Assembly (NCBI RefSeq): GCF_006970445.1
Contig: NZ_CP033877.1
Coordinates: 938,750 to 1,002,749 of the forward strand
Origin: Stenotrophomonas maltophilia
Lineage (GTDB): Bacteria; Pseudomonadota; Gammaproteobacteria; Xanthomonadales; Xanthomonadaceae
Reading direction: 5' to 3'
DNA length: 64,000 nucleotides
Part shown: piece by piece, positions 34,247 through 43,192 of the stretch
Layout: every line of letters starts with the position of its first letter
Position numbering within the stretch: position 1 is the stretch's first letter
Translations under genes and position numbers: made by a program
The notes under the pieces: generated by a model
The model's input: only the letters and a program-made list of their open reading frames with translations
Databases searched by the model: none
Told to the model about the DNA's origin: nothing

Positions 34247-36202
34247 ATGCTGCAGAAACTCCGCGACAAGACCTCAGGCTGGATCGTCACTGTGATCCTG
34301 GGGCTGCTGATGATTCCGTTCCTGTTCGTGATCGACAACAGCTACCTCGGTGGCGTTGGCGCACAGAACGTGGCCAAGGTTTCCGCGCCTCCGACCTGGT
34401 GGCGTTCGGCGCCGTCGTGGTGGCCGGTGCGCATGCTGTGGCAGCACCACGAGATCAGCTCGCAGGATTTCCGCACGCGTTTCGAGCAGGAGCGCATGCG
34501 TGAGCGCCAGCAGCAGGGCGACAACTTCGACCCGCGCGCGTTCGAGAGCACCGAGAACAAGATGGCCGTGCTCGATCAGCTGATCGACGAGCAGGTCGTG
34601 CGCCTGGTCGGTGAGCAGGCCGGCGTGGTGATCGGCGACGGCGCGGTGCGCGAGTACATCGCGACCATGCCGGCGTTCCTCGATTCGAACGGCAAGTTCA
34701 ACGAGAACAACTATCGCCTGGCCCTGGCCGGCAGCAACCCGCCGCGTACGCCGACCCAGTTCCAGGAGCTGGTGCGCGAGAGCCTGCAGCAGTCGGTGAT
34801 CCCGTCGGGCCTGCAGAGCTCCGGCTTCGTCACCCAGGCCGAGACTGAGCGCCTGTTGAAGCTGCTGGGCGAAACCCGCGACGTCGAGCTGGCCGCGTTG
34901 CCGCCCGTACCGGCCGATACCGCGCCGGTCACCGATGAGCAGATCAAGAAGTGGTACGACAGCCACGGCAAGGATTTCCGCCAGGCCGAGAGCGTGTCGC
35001 TGGAATACGTCGAGATCAACGGCGCGAACCTGCCGGCACCGACTGCGGCCGATGAAGCCACCCTGCGCAAGCGCTATGAAGACGAGAAGGCGAAGTTCAC
35101 CTCGCCGGAGCAGCGCCAGGCCTCGCACATCCTGATCACCGGTGACGGTGCCGAAGCCAAGGCGAACAAGATCGCTGCCGAAGCCAAGGCCGCCGGCGCC
35201 GATTTCGGCGCGCTGGCCAAGGCCAATTCGGAAGATCCGGGCTCCAAGGACCAGGGCGGTGACCTGGGTTGGGTCGAGCGCGGTGCGATGGTGAAGCCGT
35301 TCGAGGACGCGCTGTTTGCGGCCAAGGCCGGTGACGTGATCGGCCCGGTGAAGACCGAGTTCGGTTACCACATCATCAAGGTGGCCGCTGTGCGCGGTGG
35401 CCAGGGCAAGTCGTTCGAGGAAGTGCGTGACACGCTGGCTGCCGAACAGCTGAAGGCCGACGGCGAGCGCGGCTTCAACGAGCTGGCCGGTCGCCTGGTC
35501 GATGCCATCAACAAGAGCCCGAGCGACCTGGCCGCTGCGGCCAAGGAAGTGAACCTGCCGCTGCAGACGCTGGGCCCGATCACCCGCGCGACCGCCAGTG
35601 GTATCGCCGCTGACCCGGCCGTGCTGCGTGCTGCCTTCTCCGACGTGCTGGTGCAGGACGGTACCGCCAGTGATCCGATCGCCCTGGGCGGCGCGACCAA
35701 CCACAGCGTGGTCATCCGCGTGGCCGCGCATACCCCGGAACAGGCCCTGCCGCTCGACAAGGCCCGTGAGCAGGTCATCGCCGCGATCCGCGCCGATCGC
35801 CAGCGCCAGGCCAGCGACAAGGCGGCCGATGCCATCCTGGCCAAGCTGAAGGCGGGTGCCACCCTGCAGTCGCTGGCCGCCAGCGAGAAGCTGCAGCTGA
35901 GCCCGATGCCGGGCCTGCCGCGCAGCCAGCCGGTGCCGACCCCGGAAATCAACCGCGCGATCTTCAGTGCGCCGGTGCCGGCCGAGGGCAAGCCGAGCTA
36001 TGGCAAGGTCGACGTCAATGGCCACGCGCTGCTGTTCGCGGTGAACAAGGTCAATCCGGGCGACATCAAGGAAGTGACTGCAGAGCAGCAGAAGCAGCTG
36101 AAGGAACAGCTGAGCCAGATCGACGGCATGGCCGCGGCCAAGGCCTACATCGAGGCGATGCGCAAGAAGTTCGTGGTCCAGACCACCGAAGCGAACCTGT
36201 AA
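34247..36202 (+). CDS. ppiD: Membrane-anchored periplasmic chaperone PpiD
   Basis: A 651-residue protein with one N-terminal transmembrane helix (GWIVTVILGLLMIPFLFVID, about residues 11-30), a SurA-like N domain, a parvulin domain (from RQASHILITGDGAEAKANKI near residue 290 to GPVKTEFGYHIIKVAA), and a C-terminal domain. It helps proteins leaving the Sec translocon fold in the periplasm. The hup-ppiD neighbourhood is conserved in gamma-proteobacteria. After the usual AKV there is a Trp-rich segment (TWWRSAPSWWPVRMLW) before HHEIS, which looks like an insertion relative to E. coli PpiD. Confidence 0.9.
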   Translation: MLQKLRDKTSGWIVTVILGLLMIPFLFVIDNSYLGGVGAQNVAKVSAPPTWWRSAPSWWPVRMLWQHHEISSQDFRTRFEQERMRERQQQGDNFDPRAFESTENKMAVLDQLIDEQVVRLVGEQAGVVIGDGAVREYIATMPAFLDSNGKFNENNYRLALAGSNPPRTPTQFQELVRESLQQSVIPSGLQSSGFVTQAETERLLKLLGETRDVELAALPPVPADTAPVTDEQIKKWYDSHGKDFRQAESVSLEYVEINGANLPAPTAADEATLRKRYEDEKAKFTSPEQRQASHILITGDGAEAKANKIAAEAKAAGADFGALAKANSEDPGSKDQGGDLGWVERGAMVKPFEDALFAAKAGDVIGPVKTEFGYHIIKVAAVRGGQGKSFEEVRDTLAAEQLKADGERGFNELAGRLVDAINKSPSDLAAAAKEVNLPLQTLGPITRATASGIAADPAVLRAAFSDVLVQDGTASDPIALGGATNHSVVIRVAAHTPEQALPLDKAREQVIAAIRADRQRQASDKAADAILAKLKAGATLQSLAASEKLQLSPMPGLPRSQPVPTPEINRAIFSAPVPAEGKPSYGKVDVNGHALLFAVNKVNPGDIKEVTAEQQKQLKEQLSQIDGMAAAKAYIEAMRKKFVVQTTEANL

Positions 36203-36225
36203 GCCTTGCGGCTGCATTCATGAGA

Positions 36226-36253
36226 AAGGCCCGGCAATGCCGGGCCTTTTTTT
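36226..36253 (+). terminator. Rho-independent terminator of ppiD
   Basis: AGGCCCGGC-AAT-GCCGGGCCT followed by T7. Confidence 0.92.
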
Positions 36254-36312
36254 ATGCCTGCCGGCGCGTGGCGTCGAGGCATGCTCGACTGCATCTGCTG
36301 GGCGCAGGCATG

Positions 36313-36336
36313 AAAAAGCCGAGCATGGGCTCGGCT
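36313..36336 (-). terminator. Rho-independent terminator of mltD
   Basis: On the minus strand AGCCGAGCC-CAT-GCTCGGCT runs into five T residues. An extra GTCGAG-type dyad lies at 36271-36289. Confidence 0.75.
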
Positions 36337-36377
36337 CTATAGAAAACAGGGCAGGGCGCGGTGGTGCCGCGCCGGAC

Positions 36378-37580
36378 TCAGTCCTCCACGCGCAGTACGG
36401 CGCCCGGCTTCAGCACGCTGCTGCCGCTCAGGCCGTTCAGCGACAGCAGGGCCTTGACCGGCATGCCGTAGCGGCGGGCGATGGTCCAGGCCGACTCGCC
36501 ATCACGCACGGTGTGGCGGCGGCTGCGTGGACGATCAGCGATCGCGGCGACGGTCTTGGTGGCCTGCGGCGTCGGCGCGGCGGTGGCAGCCGGTACGGCA
36601 CTGGCCACCAGCGCGGTGGCGGTGTCCGCCACGGCCGCATTGGCGGCCGAGACCGGCGCCAGCACGCGGGTGGTGCCCGACGAGGCGCGGCCACCGCCCG
36701 CCAGGGCGGGGTTGAGGCGGGCGATCCTGGCCGGGTCCAGGGCGCGCTGTGCGGCCCACTGCTGGACGCTGGTGCCGGCGGGCAGGGTGTGGTCCTTCAG
36801 CACCGGCACGGTGCGGTCCAGCGAGGCCATCACGCCCGGCTGGTCTTCGACGTCTTCCAGCACGCAGGCCAGGGCATGCAGCTTCTCGACGTAGGCATGG
36901 GTGACCGGCGACAGGCCGGGCAACGCCGATGGCTTGGCGTTCTGCGCGTTCATGCCGGCCTTGCGCATGGACTGCAGCACGCGGTACTCGCCGGCGTTGT
37001 AGGCCATGGTGGCCAGGCGCCAGTCGCCGCCGAACATGCCGTGCAGGGTCTTCAGGTAGCGCACTGCGGCCTGGGTGGAATCAACCGCCGACAGGCGGCC
37101 GTCGTAGCCGTTGGCCATGGGCACGCGGTGGTTGCGCGCAGTGGTGGCGATGAACTGCCACAGGCCGGTCGGGCCGCTGCCGTTGCGGGCGTTGGGCCGA
37201 TAGCCGCTTTCCACGAACGGAATCAGTGCAAATTCGGTAGGCAGGTTGGCCTTGCGCAGCTCTTCGACCACGTAGCCGAACAGCACCAGCGCATCGTCAT
37301 CCTGGTTGGCCAGGCGCGACGGGGCGTGGGCGAACTGCTTCTGCCAGCGCGGGCTGGTGGCGTCGGCGTTGCAGGTGGGCTCGGCCAGGCCGTCGCGGAA
37401 GCTGGAGAAGATCTCCTGGCCATTGCGGACCGACGCGGCCGGCAACGCGGCCGGATCCAGCGGCAGGGCCGCGGCGGCGGTCAGGTTCTGGCTGATGCCG
37501 GCGCCCAGCGACTGGGCACCGGCGGTTCCGGCCAGCCCCAGGACCAGGCCCAGGGCCAGCGGCAGACTTCGGCGCATCAT
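36378..37580 (-). CDS. mltD: Membrane-bound lytic murein transglycosylase D
   Basis: A 400-residue SLT-type transglycosylase that cleaves peptidoglycan with formation of 1,6-anhydro ends. Signal peptide residues 1-22 ([19 protein letters not shown]); no lipobox Cys is seen, unlike E. coli MltD. The catalytic Glu is in [16 protein letters not shown], followed by GPTGLWQFI and [10 protein letters not shown]. The C-terminus has one clear LysM ([20 protein letters not shown]) and a divergent one near residue 270; E. coli has two. Its start overlaps the gloB stop (ATGA), so the pair is co-translated. Confidence 0.88.
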   Translation of the reverse strand: MMRRSLPLALGLVLGLAGTAGAQSLGAGISQNLTAAAALPLDPAALPAASVRNGQEIFSSFRDGLAEPTCNADATSPRWQKQFAHAPSRLANQDDDALVLFGYVVEELRKANLPTEFALIPFVESGYRPNARNGSGPTGLWQFIATTARNHRVPMANGYDGRLSAVDSTQAAVRYLKTLHGMFGGDWRLATMAYNAGEYRVLQSMRKAGMNAQNAKPSALPGLSPVTHAYVEKLHALACVLEDVEDQPGVMASLDRTVPVLKDHTLPAGTSVQQWAAQRALDPARIARLNPALAGGGRASSGTTRVLAPVSAANAAVADTATALVASAVPAATAAPTPQATKTVAAIADRPRSRRHTVRDGESAWTIARRYGMPVKALLSLNGLSGSSVLKPGAVLRVED

Positions 37581-38341
37581 GCGCGGAAGCCGTCTTTCCA
37601 GTGCCGGAGGCCGGCCATGACGTCGACGTCGTCAACGACGTCGCGGCCCAGGTGCGCCGACACTGCCGCGCGGATCGGCGCAGTGTGCACACGCAGGAAC
37701 GGATTGCAGTCGAATTCGTTGGCCAGGGTTACCGGCAGGGTGGAACGGTCATCGCGGCGCATGGCCAAAGCCTCCTCTTGGCGCTGCCACAAGGCAGCGT
37801 TGGCGGGGTCGACATGCCGCGCGAAGACGGCATTTGACACGGTGTACTCGTGGGCGCAACAAAGCAGCAGTTGCGCGGGCAAGGTACCCAGCTTGCGCAT
37901 CGATGCCAGAAGCTGGGACGGCGTACCTTCGAACAGGCGTCCACAGCCCAGGCTGAACAACGAATCTCCGCTGAAAAGATGTTCAGCAGTGTGAAACGCG
38001 ATGTGGCTGCGGGTATGCCCGGGCACGGATAGTACGTGGAACGTCCGGCCCAGTGCCTGAACGCGTTCACCTTCGCCGACCCGTTCGGTGGCCGTGGGGA
38101 TGCGCTCCTCCACTGGCGCGATCACCCGTACACCGGGAAAACGTGCCTGCAGTGCGGGCACGCCACCGATGTGGTCATCGTGATGATGGGTGAGCAGGAT
38201 CGTGTCCACGCGCAGGCCCTGATCGGCCAGCGCAAGCACCGGCGCGGCATCGCCGGGATCGACGACCACGGCGGCGCCATCGTCGTCGATCAACGTCCAG
38301 ATGTAGTTATCCGCAAATGCGGGCAGGGCAGTCAGTCGCAT
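37577..38341 (-). CDS. gloB: Hydroxyacylglutathione hydrolase (glyoxalase II)
   Basis: A 254-residue metallo-beta-lactamase-fold enzyme that hydrolyses S-lactoylglutathione in methylglyoxal detoxification. The binuclear metal motif is [12 protein letters not shown] near residue 50, with further ligands in [11 protein letters not shown] and [13 protein letters not shown]; the glutathione-binding C-terminus ends [19 protein letters not shown] (final residues). The start at 38341 begins [15 protein letters not shown], the family N-terminus. Divergent from the methyltransferase gene with 11 bases between start codons. Confidence 0.95.
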   Translation of the reverse strand: MRLTALPAFADNYIWTLIDDDGAAVVVDPGDAAPVLALADQGLRVDTILLTHHHDDHIGGVPALQARFPGVRVIAPVEERIPTATERVGEGERVQALGRTFHVLSVPGHTRSHIAFHTAEHLFSGDSLFSLGCGRLFEGTPSQLLASMRKLGTLPAQLLLCCAHEYTVSNAVFARHVDPANAALWQRQEEALAMRRDDRSTLPVTLANEFDCNPFLRVHTAPIRAAVSAHLGRDVVDDVDVMAGLRHWKDGFRA

Positions 38342-38352
38342 AGAATTGGACC

Positions 38353-38997
38353 ATGCCCGCGCTGCAGAGCACCCGTCAAGCGAGCCAGACTCCGTGGTTC
38401 GACACTGAACCGGCGGCGTCCTTGCGCGTGCTGGAGCGGCAGTTGCTGCTGCCGCAGCTGTCGGTGCTGCCGACGCAGCCCTGGCTGTGGATCGCACCAA
38501 GTGCCGCCTGGCTGGATGATGCGCAGCTCGGCGGGCGCGGTCTGCGCCTGTTCCGGCAGGGGCAGGGCTACGCTGGTGATACCCGCTGCGCGCTGCCGCT
38601 GCCGCTGGCCAACGAAAGCGTCAACGCGGTCGTGCTGCAGCATGTCACCACGGGTGATGCCGACCAGCTGCTGGACGAGTGCGAACGCGTGCTGATGCCG
38701 GGTGGCCACCTGTGGCTGAGCAGCCTCAACCCGTTCAGCCCTTACCGCACGCATTGGCGCCAGCACGGCCTGGTGGTGCGCACGCCGCAGCGGATCCGCC
38801 TGCTGCTCGGCCGCCATGGGCTGGAGTGCGACGATATGCGTTACCTCGGCCCGCTCTGGCGCGGCGCCGGCAGCCGTCGCCCGGGCGGTTGGGCGCCGCT
38901 GCGCGCGGCCTGCCTGTTCCATGCTGAAAAGCGCACGCTGGCCCTGCCTGGGCCGAAACCGCTGCCGGTGCGTTGGCACGGCACCGTTGCTACCTGA
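38353..38997 (+). CDS. Class I SAM-dependent methyltransferase (YafS-like)
   Basis: A 214-residue methyltransferase-like protein. The SAM-binding first motif is degenerate ([10 protein letters not shown]), while the post-motifs [14 protein letters not shown] and [19 protein letters not shown] fit the methyltransferase 11 family. It lies in the place occupied by yafS in E. coli, between divergent gloB and rnhA, which supports orthology. The substrate is unknown. Confidence 0.8.
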   Translation: MPALQSTRQASQTPWFDTEPAASLRVLERQLLLPQLSVLPTQPWLWIAPSAAWLDDAQLGGRGLRLFRQGQGYAGDTRCALPLPLANESVNAVVLQHVTTGDADQLLDECERVLMPGGHLWLSSLNPFSPYRTHWRQHGLVVRTPQRIRLLLGRHGLECDDMRYLGPLWRGAGSRRPGGWAPLRAACLFHAEKRTLALPGPKPLPVRWHGTVAT

Positions 38998-39009
38998 TCT
39001 GGAGTTGTA

Positions 39010-39462
39010 TTGAAAACCATCGAAATCCACACCGACGGTTCCTGCCTTGGCAATCCCGGCCCCGGCGGCTGGGCTGCACTGCTGCGCTACAAGGGCCACG
39101 AGCGTGAACTGAGCGGTGGCGAAGCGCACACCACCAACAACCGGATGGAGCTGATGGCGGCCATCTCTGGCCTGGAGTCGCTGACCGAGCCGTGCAACAT
39201 CGTGCTCTACACCGATTCGCAGTATGTGCGGCAGGGCCTGACCCAGTGGCTGCCCGGCTGGATCCGCAAGAACTGGAAGACTGCCGGCGGCGACCCGGTG
39301 AAGAACCGCGAGCTGTGGGAGCGCCTGCAGGCGGCCACGCTGCGGCACCAGATCGACTGGCGCTGGGTGAAGGGCCACTCCGGTGACCCGGACAACGAAC
39401 GAGTGGATACCCTGGCGCGCAACGCGGCCATCCAGATCCGCGACTCCAGCCCGGTAAACTGA
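39010..39462 (+). CDS. rnhA: Ribonuclease HI
   Basis: A 150-residue enzyme that cuts RNA in RNA-DNA hybrids. The four carboxylates are visible: Asp in [15 protein letters not shown], Glu in [10 protein letters not shown], Asp in [10 protein letters not shown] and Asp in NERVDTLAR; the catalytic His is in VKGHSGDP. The start codon is TTG (39010), supported by GGAG six bases upstream and by the family N-terminus (K-T-I-E-I-H-T-D-G). It runs into dnaQ four bases after its stop. Confidence 0.95.
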   Translation: MKTIEIHTDGSCLGNPGPGGWAALLRYKGHERELSGGEAHTTNNRMELMAAISGLESLTEPCNIVLYTDSQYVRQGLTQWLPGWIRKNWKTAGGDPVKNRELWERLQAATLRHQIDWRWVKGHSGDPDNERVDTLARNAAIQIRDSSPVN

Positions 39463-39466
39463 GCCC

Positions 39467-40198
39467 ATGCGTCAGATCATCCTCGATACCGAAACCACCG
39501 GCCTGGAATGGAAGAAGGGCAACCGCATAGTTGAAATCGGCTGCGTGGAGCTGTTCAAGCGCCGCCCGACCGGCAATAACTACCACCAGTACATCAAGCC
39601 GGATTGCGAGTTCGAACAGGGCGCGCAGGAGGTCACCGGCCTGACCCTGGAATTCCTGGCTGACAAGCCGGATTTTGCGCAGATTGCCGATGAGTTCCTG
39701 GCCTTCATCGATGGCGCCGAGCTGATCATCCACAACGCGGCGTTCGACCTGGGCTTCCTCGACAACGAACTGTCGCTGCTGGGCCCGCAGTACGGGAAGA
39801 TCACCGATCGCTGCACGGTGATCGATACCCTGGTGATGGCGCGCGAGCGCTTCCCGGGCCAGCGCAATTCGCTGGATGCGCTGTGCAAGCGACTGGGCGT
39901 GGACAACTCGCACCGTGCGCTGCATGGCGGCCTGCTTGATGCGCAGATCCTGGGCGACGTCTATATCGCGCTGACCTCGGGCCAGGAAGAAATCGGCTTC
40001 GGCCTGGGCGATGACGATGGCGGTGGCGCCGGTGCAGCGCTGCAGGCCTTCGATACCAGCAAGCTGCTGCCGCGCCCGCGCGTGGTGGCGACGCCGTCGG
40101 AGCTGGAAGCACATGCCGCACGGCTGGAGCGGCTGCGCAAGAAGGCCGGCCACGCACTGTGGGATGGCCCGAAGGTGGAAGAAGCCGCCAGCGCGTGA
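39467..40198 (+). CDS. dnaQ: DNA polymerase III epsilon subunit (proofreading exonuclease)
   Basis: A 243-residue DEDDh exonuclease. Exo I is ILDTETTGLEW (Asp and Glu), Exo II is IHNAAFDLGFLDNEL, and Exo III is HRALHGGLLDAQIL (His and Asp). The C-terminal third, rich in Ala and basic residues, would bind the polymerase alpha subunit. Tightly linked to rnhA, as in E. coli where they are divergent neighbours; here they read in the same direction. Confidence 0.95.
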   Translation: MRQIILDTETTGLEWKKGNRIVEIGCVELFKRRPTGNNYHQYIKPDCEFEQGAQEVTGLTLEFLADKPDFAQIADEFLAFIDGAELIIHNAAFDLGFLDNELSLLGPQYGKITDRCTVIDTLVMARERFPGQRNSLDALCKRLGVDNSHRALHGGLLDAQILGDVYIALTSGQEEIGFGLGDDDGGGAGAALQAFDTSKLLPRPRVVATPSELEAHAARLERLRKKAGHALWDGPKVEEAASA

Positions 40199-40210
40199 TG
40201 TATCGGGGGA

Positions 40211-40260
40211 GTGCCGGCCAGTGGCCGGCACTACCGCATCCACGCATGGCGTGGATCTAC
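40211..40260. repeat. Two SMAG palindromes, reverse orientation
   Basis: GTGCCGGCC-A-GTGGCCGGCACTAC at 40211-40234 and ATCCACGC-AT-GGCGTGGATCTAC at 40238-40260, two different stem types side by side between the convergent dnaQ and PP2C genes. Confidence 0.85.
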
Positions 40261-40263
40261 GGA

Positions 40264-40968
40264 TTAATGGCAGCGCACCAGGATCACGCTGATGTTGTCG
40301 CGGCCACCGCCGTCGAGCGCAGCGGCGACCAGCGTGTCCACGCATTCCTGCGCACTTGCGTCCTCGAAGGCGAGGGTGCGGGCGATACCGCGGTCGTCCA
40401 CTTCCTCGGTCAGGCCGTCACTGCACAGCAGCAGCTGCATGCCCGGGCGCAGTTCACCGCTGGTGGTGGCCACGTTCAGATGCGCCGGATCGGTCACGCC
40501 CAGCGCCTGGGTGACCACGTTGCGATGTGGATGCGCACGCGCCTGTTCGGCAGTCAGGTTGCCCTGCGCGACCAGCTCCTGCACCACGCTGTGGTCCTGG
40601 CTGAGCTGCGCCAGCTGGCCATCACGCCACAGATAGGCACGGCTGTCGCCGACCCATGCCACTTCATAGCGATTGCCCTGCACGCGTGCGGCGACCACGG
40701 TGGTGCCCATCGGCAGGGTGTCGTTGCGCCGGCGCGAGGCGCGGATGATCTCTTCGTCGGCGGTGCGGATGGCGTGGGCCAGCGGCGCACCACGGCGGAT
40801 CTCGCGCACGATGGTTTCGCGGGCCAGCGCGCTGGCCACCTCGCCGCAGGCGTGGCCGCCCATGCCATCGGCCACCAGCCACAGGGCCAGCTCGCTGTCA
40901 CCGTAATAGGTGTCTTCGTTGAGCTCGCGGCGCAGGCCGGGGTGGGTGAGGTGTCCGAATTCGATCAT
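40264..40968 (-). CDS. PP2C-family protein serine/threonine phosphatase
   Basis: A 234-residue soluble phosphatase. Metal-binding motifs in order: RELNEDTYYGD, WLVADGMGGHACGE, VAWVGDSRAYL, LCSDGLTEEVDD and GGGRDNISVILV. This is a stand-alone catalytic domain like the Stp1/PppA enzymes that reverse Hanks-type kinase phosphorylation. No kinase gene is in the window. The start at 40968 begins MIEFGHLTHPGLRREL. It shares a divergent promoter region with tRNA-Ser. Confidence 0.9.
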   Translation of the reverse strand: MIEFGHLTHPGLRRELNEDTYYGDSELALWLVADGMGGHACGEVASALARETIVREIRRGAPLAHAIRTADEEIIRASRRRNDTLPMGTTVVAARVQGNRYEVAWVGDSRAYLWRDGQLAQLSQDHSVVQELVAQGNLTAEQARAHPHRNVVTQALGVTDPAHLNVATTSGELRPGMQLLLCSDGLTEEVDDRGIARTLAFEDASAQECVDTLVAAALDGGGRDNISVILVRCH

Positions 40969-41075
40969 GGTGTGCGGGGGCGGGGTATTGCTGGGGAGAC
41001 AGGCATCATCGGGGGGCTGCAGGCATCCGGCAAGGCATGCACTCAGGAAATTTTCACTTCGTTGACCGGAATGAC

Positions 41076-41104
41076 TTGTCGTCGGCCTCACTTCCTCGTA
41101 TGAT
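41076..41104 (+). promoter_or_regulatory. Promoter of tRNA-Ser
   Basis: TTGTCG and TATGAT separated by 17 bases, 29 bases before the mature tRNA, followed by a GC-rich CCCCGGTCCGCCGGGG stretch. Confidence 0.6.
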
Positions 41105-41133
41105 GCGCGTCCCCGGTCCGCCGGGGACCACCC

Positions 41134-41224
41134 GGAGAGGTGGCAGAGTGGTTGAATGTACCTGACTCGAAATCAGGCAGGCGTTTATAGCGCCTCGGGG
41201 GTTCGAATCCCCCCCTCTCCGCCA
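41134..41224 (+). tRNA. tRNA-Ser (CGA)
   Basis: A 91-base class II tRNA with acceptor GGAGAGG / CCTCTCC, anticodon loop CTCGAAA (CGA), long variable arm and encoded CCA. Confidence 0.95.
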
Positions 41225-41274
41225 GATTAAAGAAAAAGGGCTGCCGAAAGGCAGCCCTTTTTCTTTAATCTGGC
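41221..41274 (+). terminator. 25-bp perfect hairpin terminator that includes the tRNA-Ser CCA end
   Basis: GCCAGATTAAAGAAAAAGGG... pairs without mismatch with its complement around a GAAA tetraloop; the left arm begins with the last four bases of the tRNA gene. The T-rich part is inside the right arm (CCCTTTTTCTTTAATCTGGC). Confidence 0.85.
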
Positions 41275-41370
41275 GCGGGACGCGACGCGCTATGCGCGTC
41301 GCCCCACGCGTTGCTGCGCAACGTGTGGGCCCCTCCCTTTGCCGGCCTCTCCCCGCCCCTGTCGGGGCAG
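41268..41370. repeat. 103-bp direct repeat, copy 1
   Basis: Starts ATCTGGCGCGGGACGCGACG and ends CTGTCGGGGCAG. It contains hairpins CACGCGTTG-C-TGCGCAACGTGT and CCCCGCCCCTGTCGGGG. The left end is the terminator right arm of tRNA-Ser, so the repeat unit began at the tRNA. Confidence 0.85.
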
Positions 41371-41407
41371 CCCCTCAACAGAGGGGCTTGTTCCTCCAGA
41401 TGCATCA

Positions 41408-41430
41408 GTAGATCCACACCATGTGTGGAT
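41408..41430. repeat. SMAG palindrome (ATCCACAC variant stem)
   Basis: GTAGATCCACAC-CAT-GTGTGGAT; the C-to-A change in the left arm is matched by a change in the right arm, keeping the stem. Confidence 0.85.
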
Positions 41431-41466
41431 GCGCGGCGGGAATCACGCCGTAGTGACCATATCCTG

Positions 41467-41569
41467 ATCTGGCGCGGGACGCGACGCGCGTTGCGCGCCG
41501 CCCCACGCGTTGCTGCGCAACGCGTGGGCCCCTCCCTTTGCCGGCTTCTCCCCGCCCCTGTCGGGGCAG
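41467..41569. repeat. 103-bp direct repeat, copy 2
   Basis: Same length as copy 1, offset 199 bases, with few substitutions (for example CTATGCGCGTCG becomes CGTTGCGCGCCG). Both copies are followed by GCATCAGTAGATCCAC, a SMAG. The non-repeat part of this 478-base spacer holds no coding signal. Confidence 0.85.
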
Positions 41570-41577
41570 GTGCATCA

Positions 41578-41644
41578 GTAGATCCACGCCATGCGTGGAT
41601 GCTTTTCCTGCAGGCAGGCTCATCCACGCATAGCGTGGATCTAC
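41578..41644. repeat. SMAG inverted pair
   Basis: Forward GTAGATCCACGC-CAT-GCGTGGAT (41578-41600) and reverse ATCCACGCATAGCGTGGATCTAC (41622-41644) before the DUF6165 gene. Confidence 0.85.
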
Positions 41645-41702
41645 CCATTCCATCGCGAGCTGCGGGTTAAACTGCCTGCATCACCTGTTGGAGCTTTTTC
41701 CC

Positions 41703-42107
41703 ATGACCGCTGAAATCCTCGTCCCCGTTTCTTTCGGCGAGCTGCTGGACAAGATCTCGATCCTGCAGATCAAGTCCGAGCGCATCAGTGACGAGGGCAA
41801 GCTGGCCAATGTGCGCAAGGAGCTTTCGGCGCTGGAGCAGACCTGGATGGCGCACCCGGCGGCGGTGAAGGATGTCGCCAGGCTGCGTGCCGAGCTGAAG
41901 GCGGTCAACGAGCAGCTGTGGGATATCGAGGACGACATCCGGCTGAAGGAGAAGGCGCAGGCGTTCGACCAGGGCTTCATCGATCTGGCGCGCAGCGTCT
42001 ACCTGCGCAACGACGAACGCGCGCGCATCAAGAAGGCGATCAACCTGGCGCTGGGTTCGGCGTACGTGGAAGAGAAGTCCTATCAGGATTACGCGCAGCG
42101 CGCGTAA
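41703..42107 (+). CDS. DUF6165 family protein
   Basis: A 134-residue helical protein beginning MTAEILVPVSFGELLDKISI, the DUF6165 N-terminus. It is charged and predicted to be soluble with a long amphipathic or coiled-coil middle (residues about 35-80). The biochemical role is unknown; family members often stand near lipopolysaccharide genes, as here next to a heptosyltransferase and KDO kinase. GGAG lies nine bases before the ATG; an in-frame TTG at 41688 is less likely. Confidence 0.75.
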   Translation: MTAEILVPVSFGELLDKISILQIKSERISDEGKLANVRKELSALEQTWMAHPAAVKDVARLRAELKAVNEQLWDIEDDIRLKEKAQAFDQGFIDLARSVYLRNDERARIKKAINLALGSAYVEEKSYQDYAQRA

Positions 42108-42125
42108 TCCCGGGCAGCCTGCCGC

Positions 42126-43172
42126 TCACCCCAGGTGGTCGGCGACGTAGCGTTCGAAGGCGGCGATACCGTCTTCGACGGTGATCAGTTCCATCACATC
42201 GTCGAACTCGATCTTGGTGCCCCACTTCAGATCGGCGGCCTGCTTGGCCAGGTACTTGCGTGCCGCATCGTCGTAGCGGTCCACGCAGTAGCGGCGGTCC
42301 GAGTACGGGCCACTGCGGTTCGGATTGCTGGCCGCATGCAGGCCCAGCACCTTGGTGCCCATCGCATTGGCGATGTGCATCGGGCCGGAATCGGGCGTCA
42401 TCACCAGGCTGGCGCGGGCCAGCAGGGCGGGCAGCTGCTTCAGCGTGTCCTTGCCAACGAGGTCCAGTGCCGGCGTGTGCAGCTGCGCCTGGATGGCGTC
42501 GGCCATGCTGCGTTCCAGCTCGCTGCGGCCACCGCACAGCACCACCTGCCAGCCGCGTTGCGCGGCATGGTTGGCCACGGCGGCGTAGCGGTCGGCGTAC
42601 CAGTTGCGGCGCACGTGGCTGGAACAGGGCGAGATCATCAGCACCGGGCGGCCATCGTCCTGCCACTGCGCGGCGGCCCACTCGAAGGCGGACGGCGGTA
42701 CGGCCAGATCCCAGCTGACCTCGGTCTGGCGCAGGCCCAGCGGTTCGCAGAAGCTGCCAATGGCATCCAGTACATGGATGCCGGGGCGGTCGGGGATGCG
42801 CTCGTTGATGAAGAGCCCATGCAGGTCCTTGGAGCGGCTGCGGTCATAGCCGATGCGGCGCTCGGCCGGAATGAACGCCGACAGCAGGTTGGCGCGGAAG
42901 GCGACCTGCATCTGCAGCAGCGCTTCGAAGCGCCCTGGCGGCAGCTGCGTGCGCAGTTCCTTGACCCCGGCCATGCCGCTCTTCTTGTCGTAGGCATGGA
43001 AGGTGACGCCGGGCAGGCCATCGAGCAGCTTGTGGCCGGCTTTGTCGATGATCCAGTGGATCGGCGTGTCCGGGCGCGCGGCCTGCAGGGTGCGCACGAG
43101 GGGCACCACGTGGGTGACATCGCCAAGTGCGGACAGGCGCAGGAGGCACAAGGAGGAGGACGCTGATGCCAT
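42126..43172 (-). CDS. GT9-family lipopolysaccharide heptosyltransferase
   Basis: A 348-residue GT-B enzyme of the WaaC/WaaF/WaaQ family. It starts with the family segment [20 protein letters not shown] (20 residues), and the C-terminal domain has [34 protein letters not shown] and the donor-site motif [15 protein letters not shown]. It transfers heptose (or a related sugar) to the inner core of lipopolysaccharide on the cytoplasmic face. It lies head to head with kdkA; which heptose position it uses cannot be told. Confidence 0.87.
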   Translation of the reverse strand: MASASSSLCLLRLSALGDVTHVVPLVRTLQAARPDTPIHWIIDKAGHKLLDGLPGVTFHAYDKKSGMAGVKELRTQLPPGRFEALLQMQVAFRANLLSAFIPAERRIGYDRSRSKDLHGLFINERIPDRPGIHVLDAIGSFCEPLGLRQTEVSWDLAVPPSAFEWAAAQWQDDGRPVLMISPCSSHVRRNWYADRYAAVANHAAQRGWQVVLCGGRSELERSMADAIQAQLHTPALDLVGKDTLKQLPALLARASLVMTPDSGPMHIANAMGTKVLGLHAASNPNRSGPYSDRRYCVDRYDDAARKYLAKQAADLKWGTKIEFDDVMELITVEDGIAAFERYVADHLG

Positions 43173-43192
43173 GTGTTGTTAGACTCAATGAA

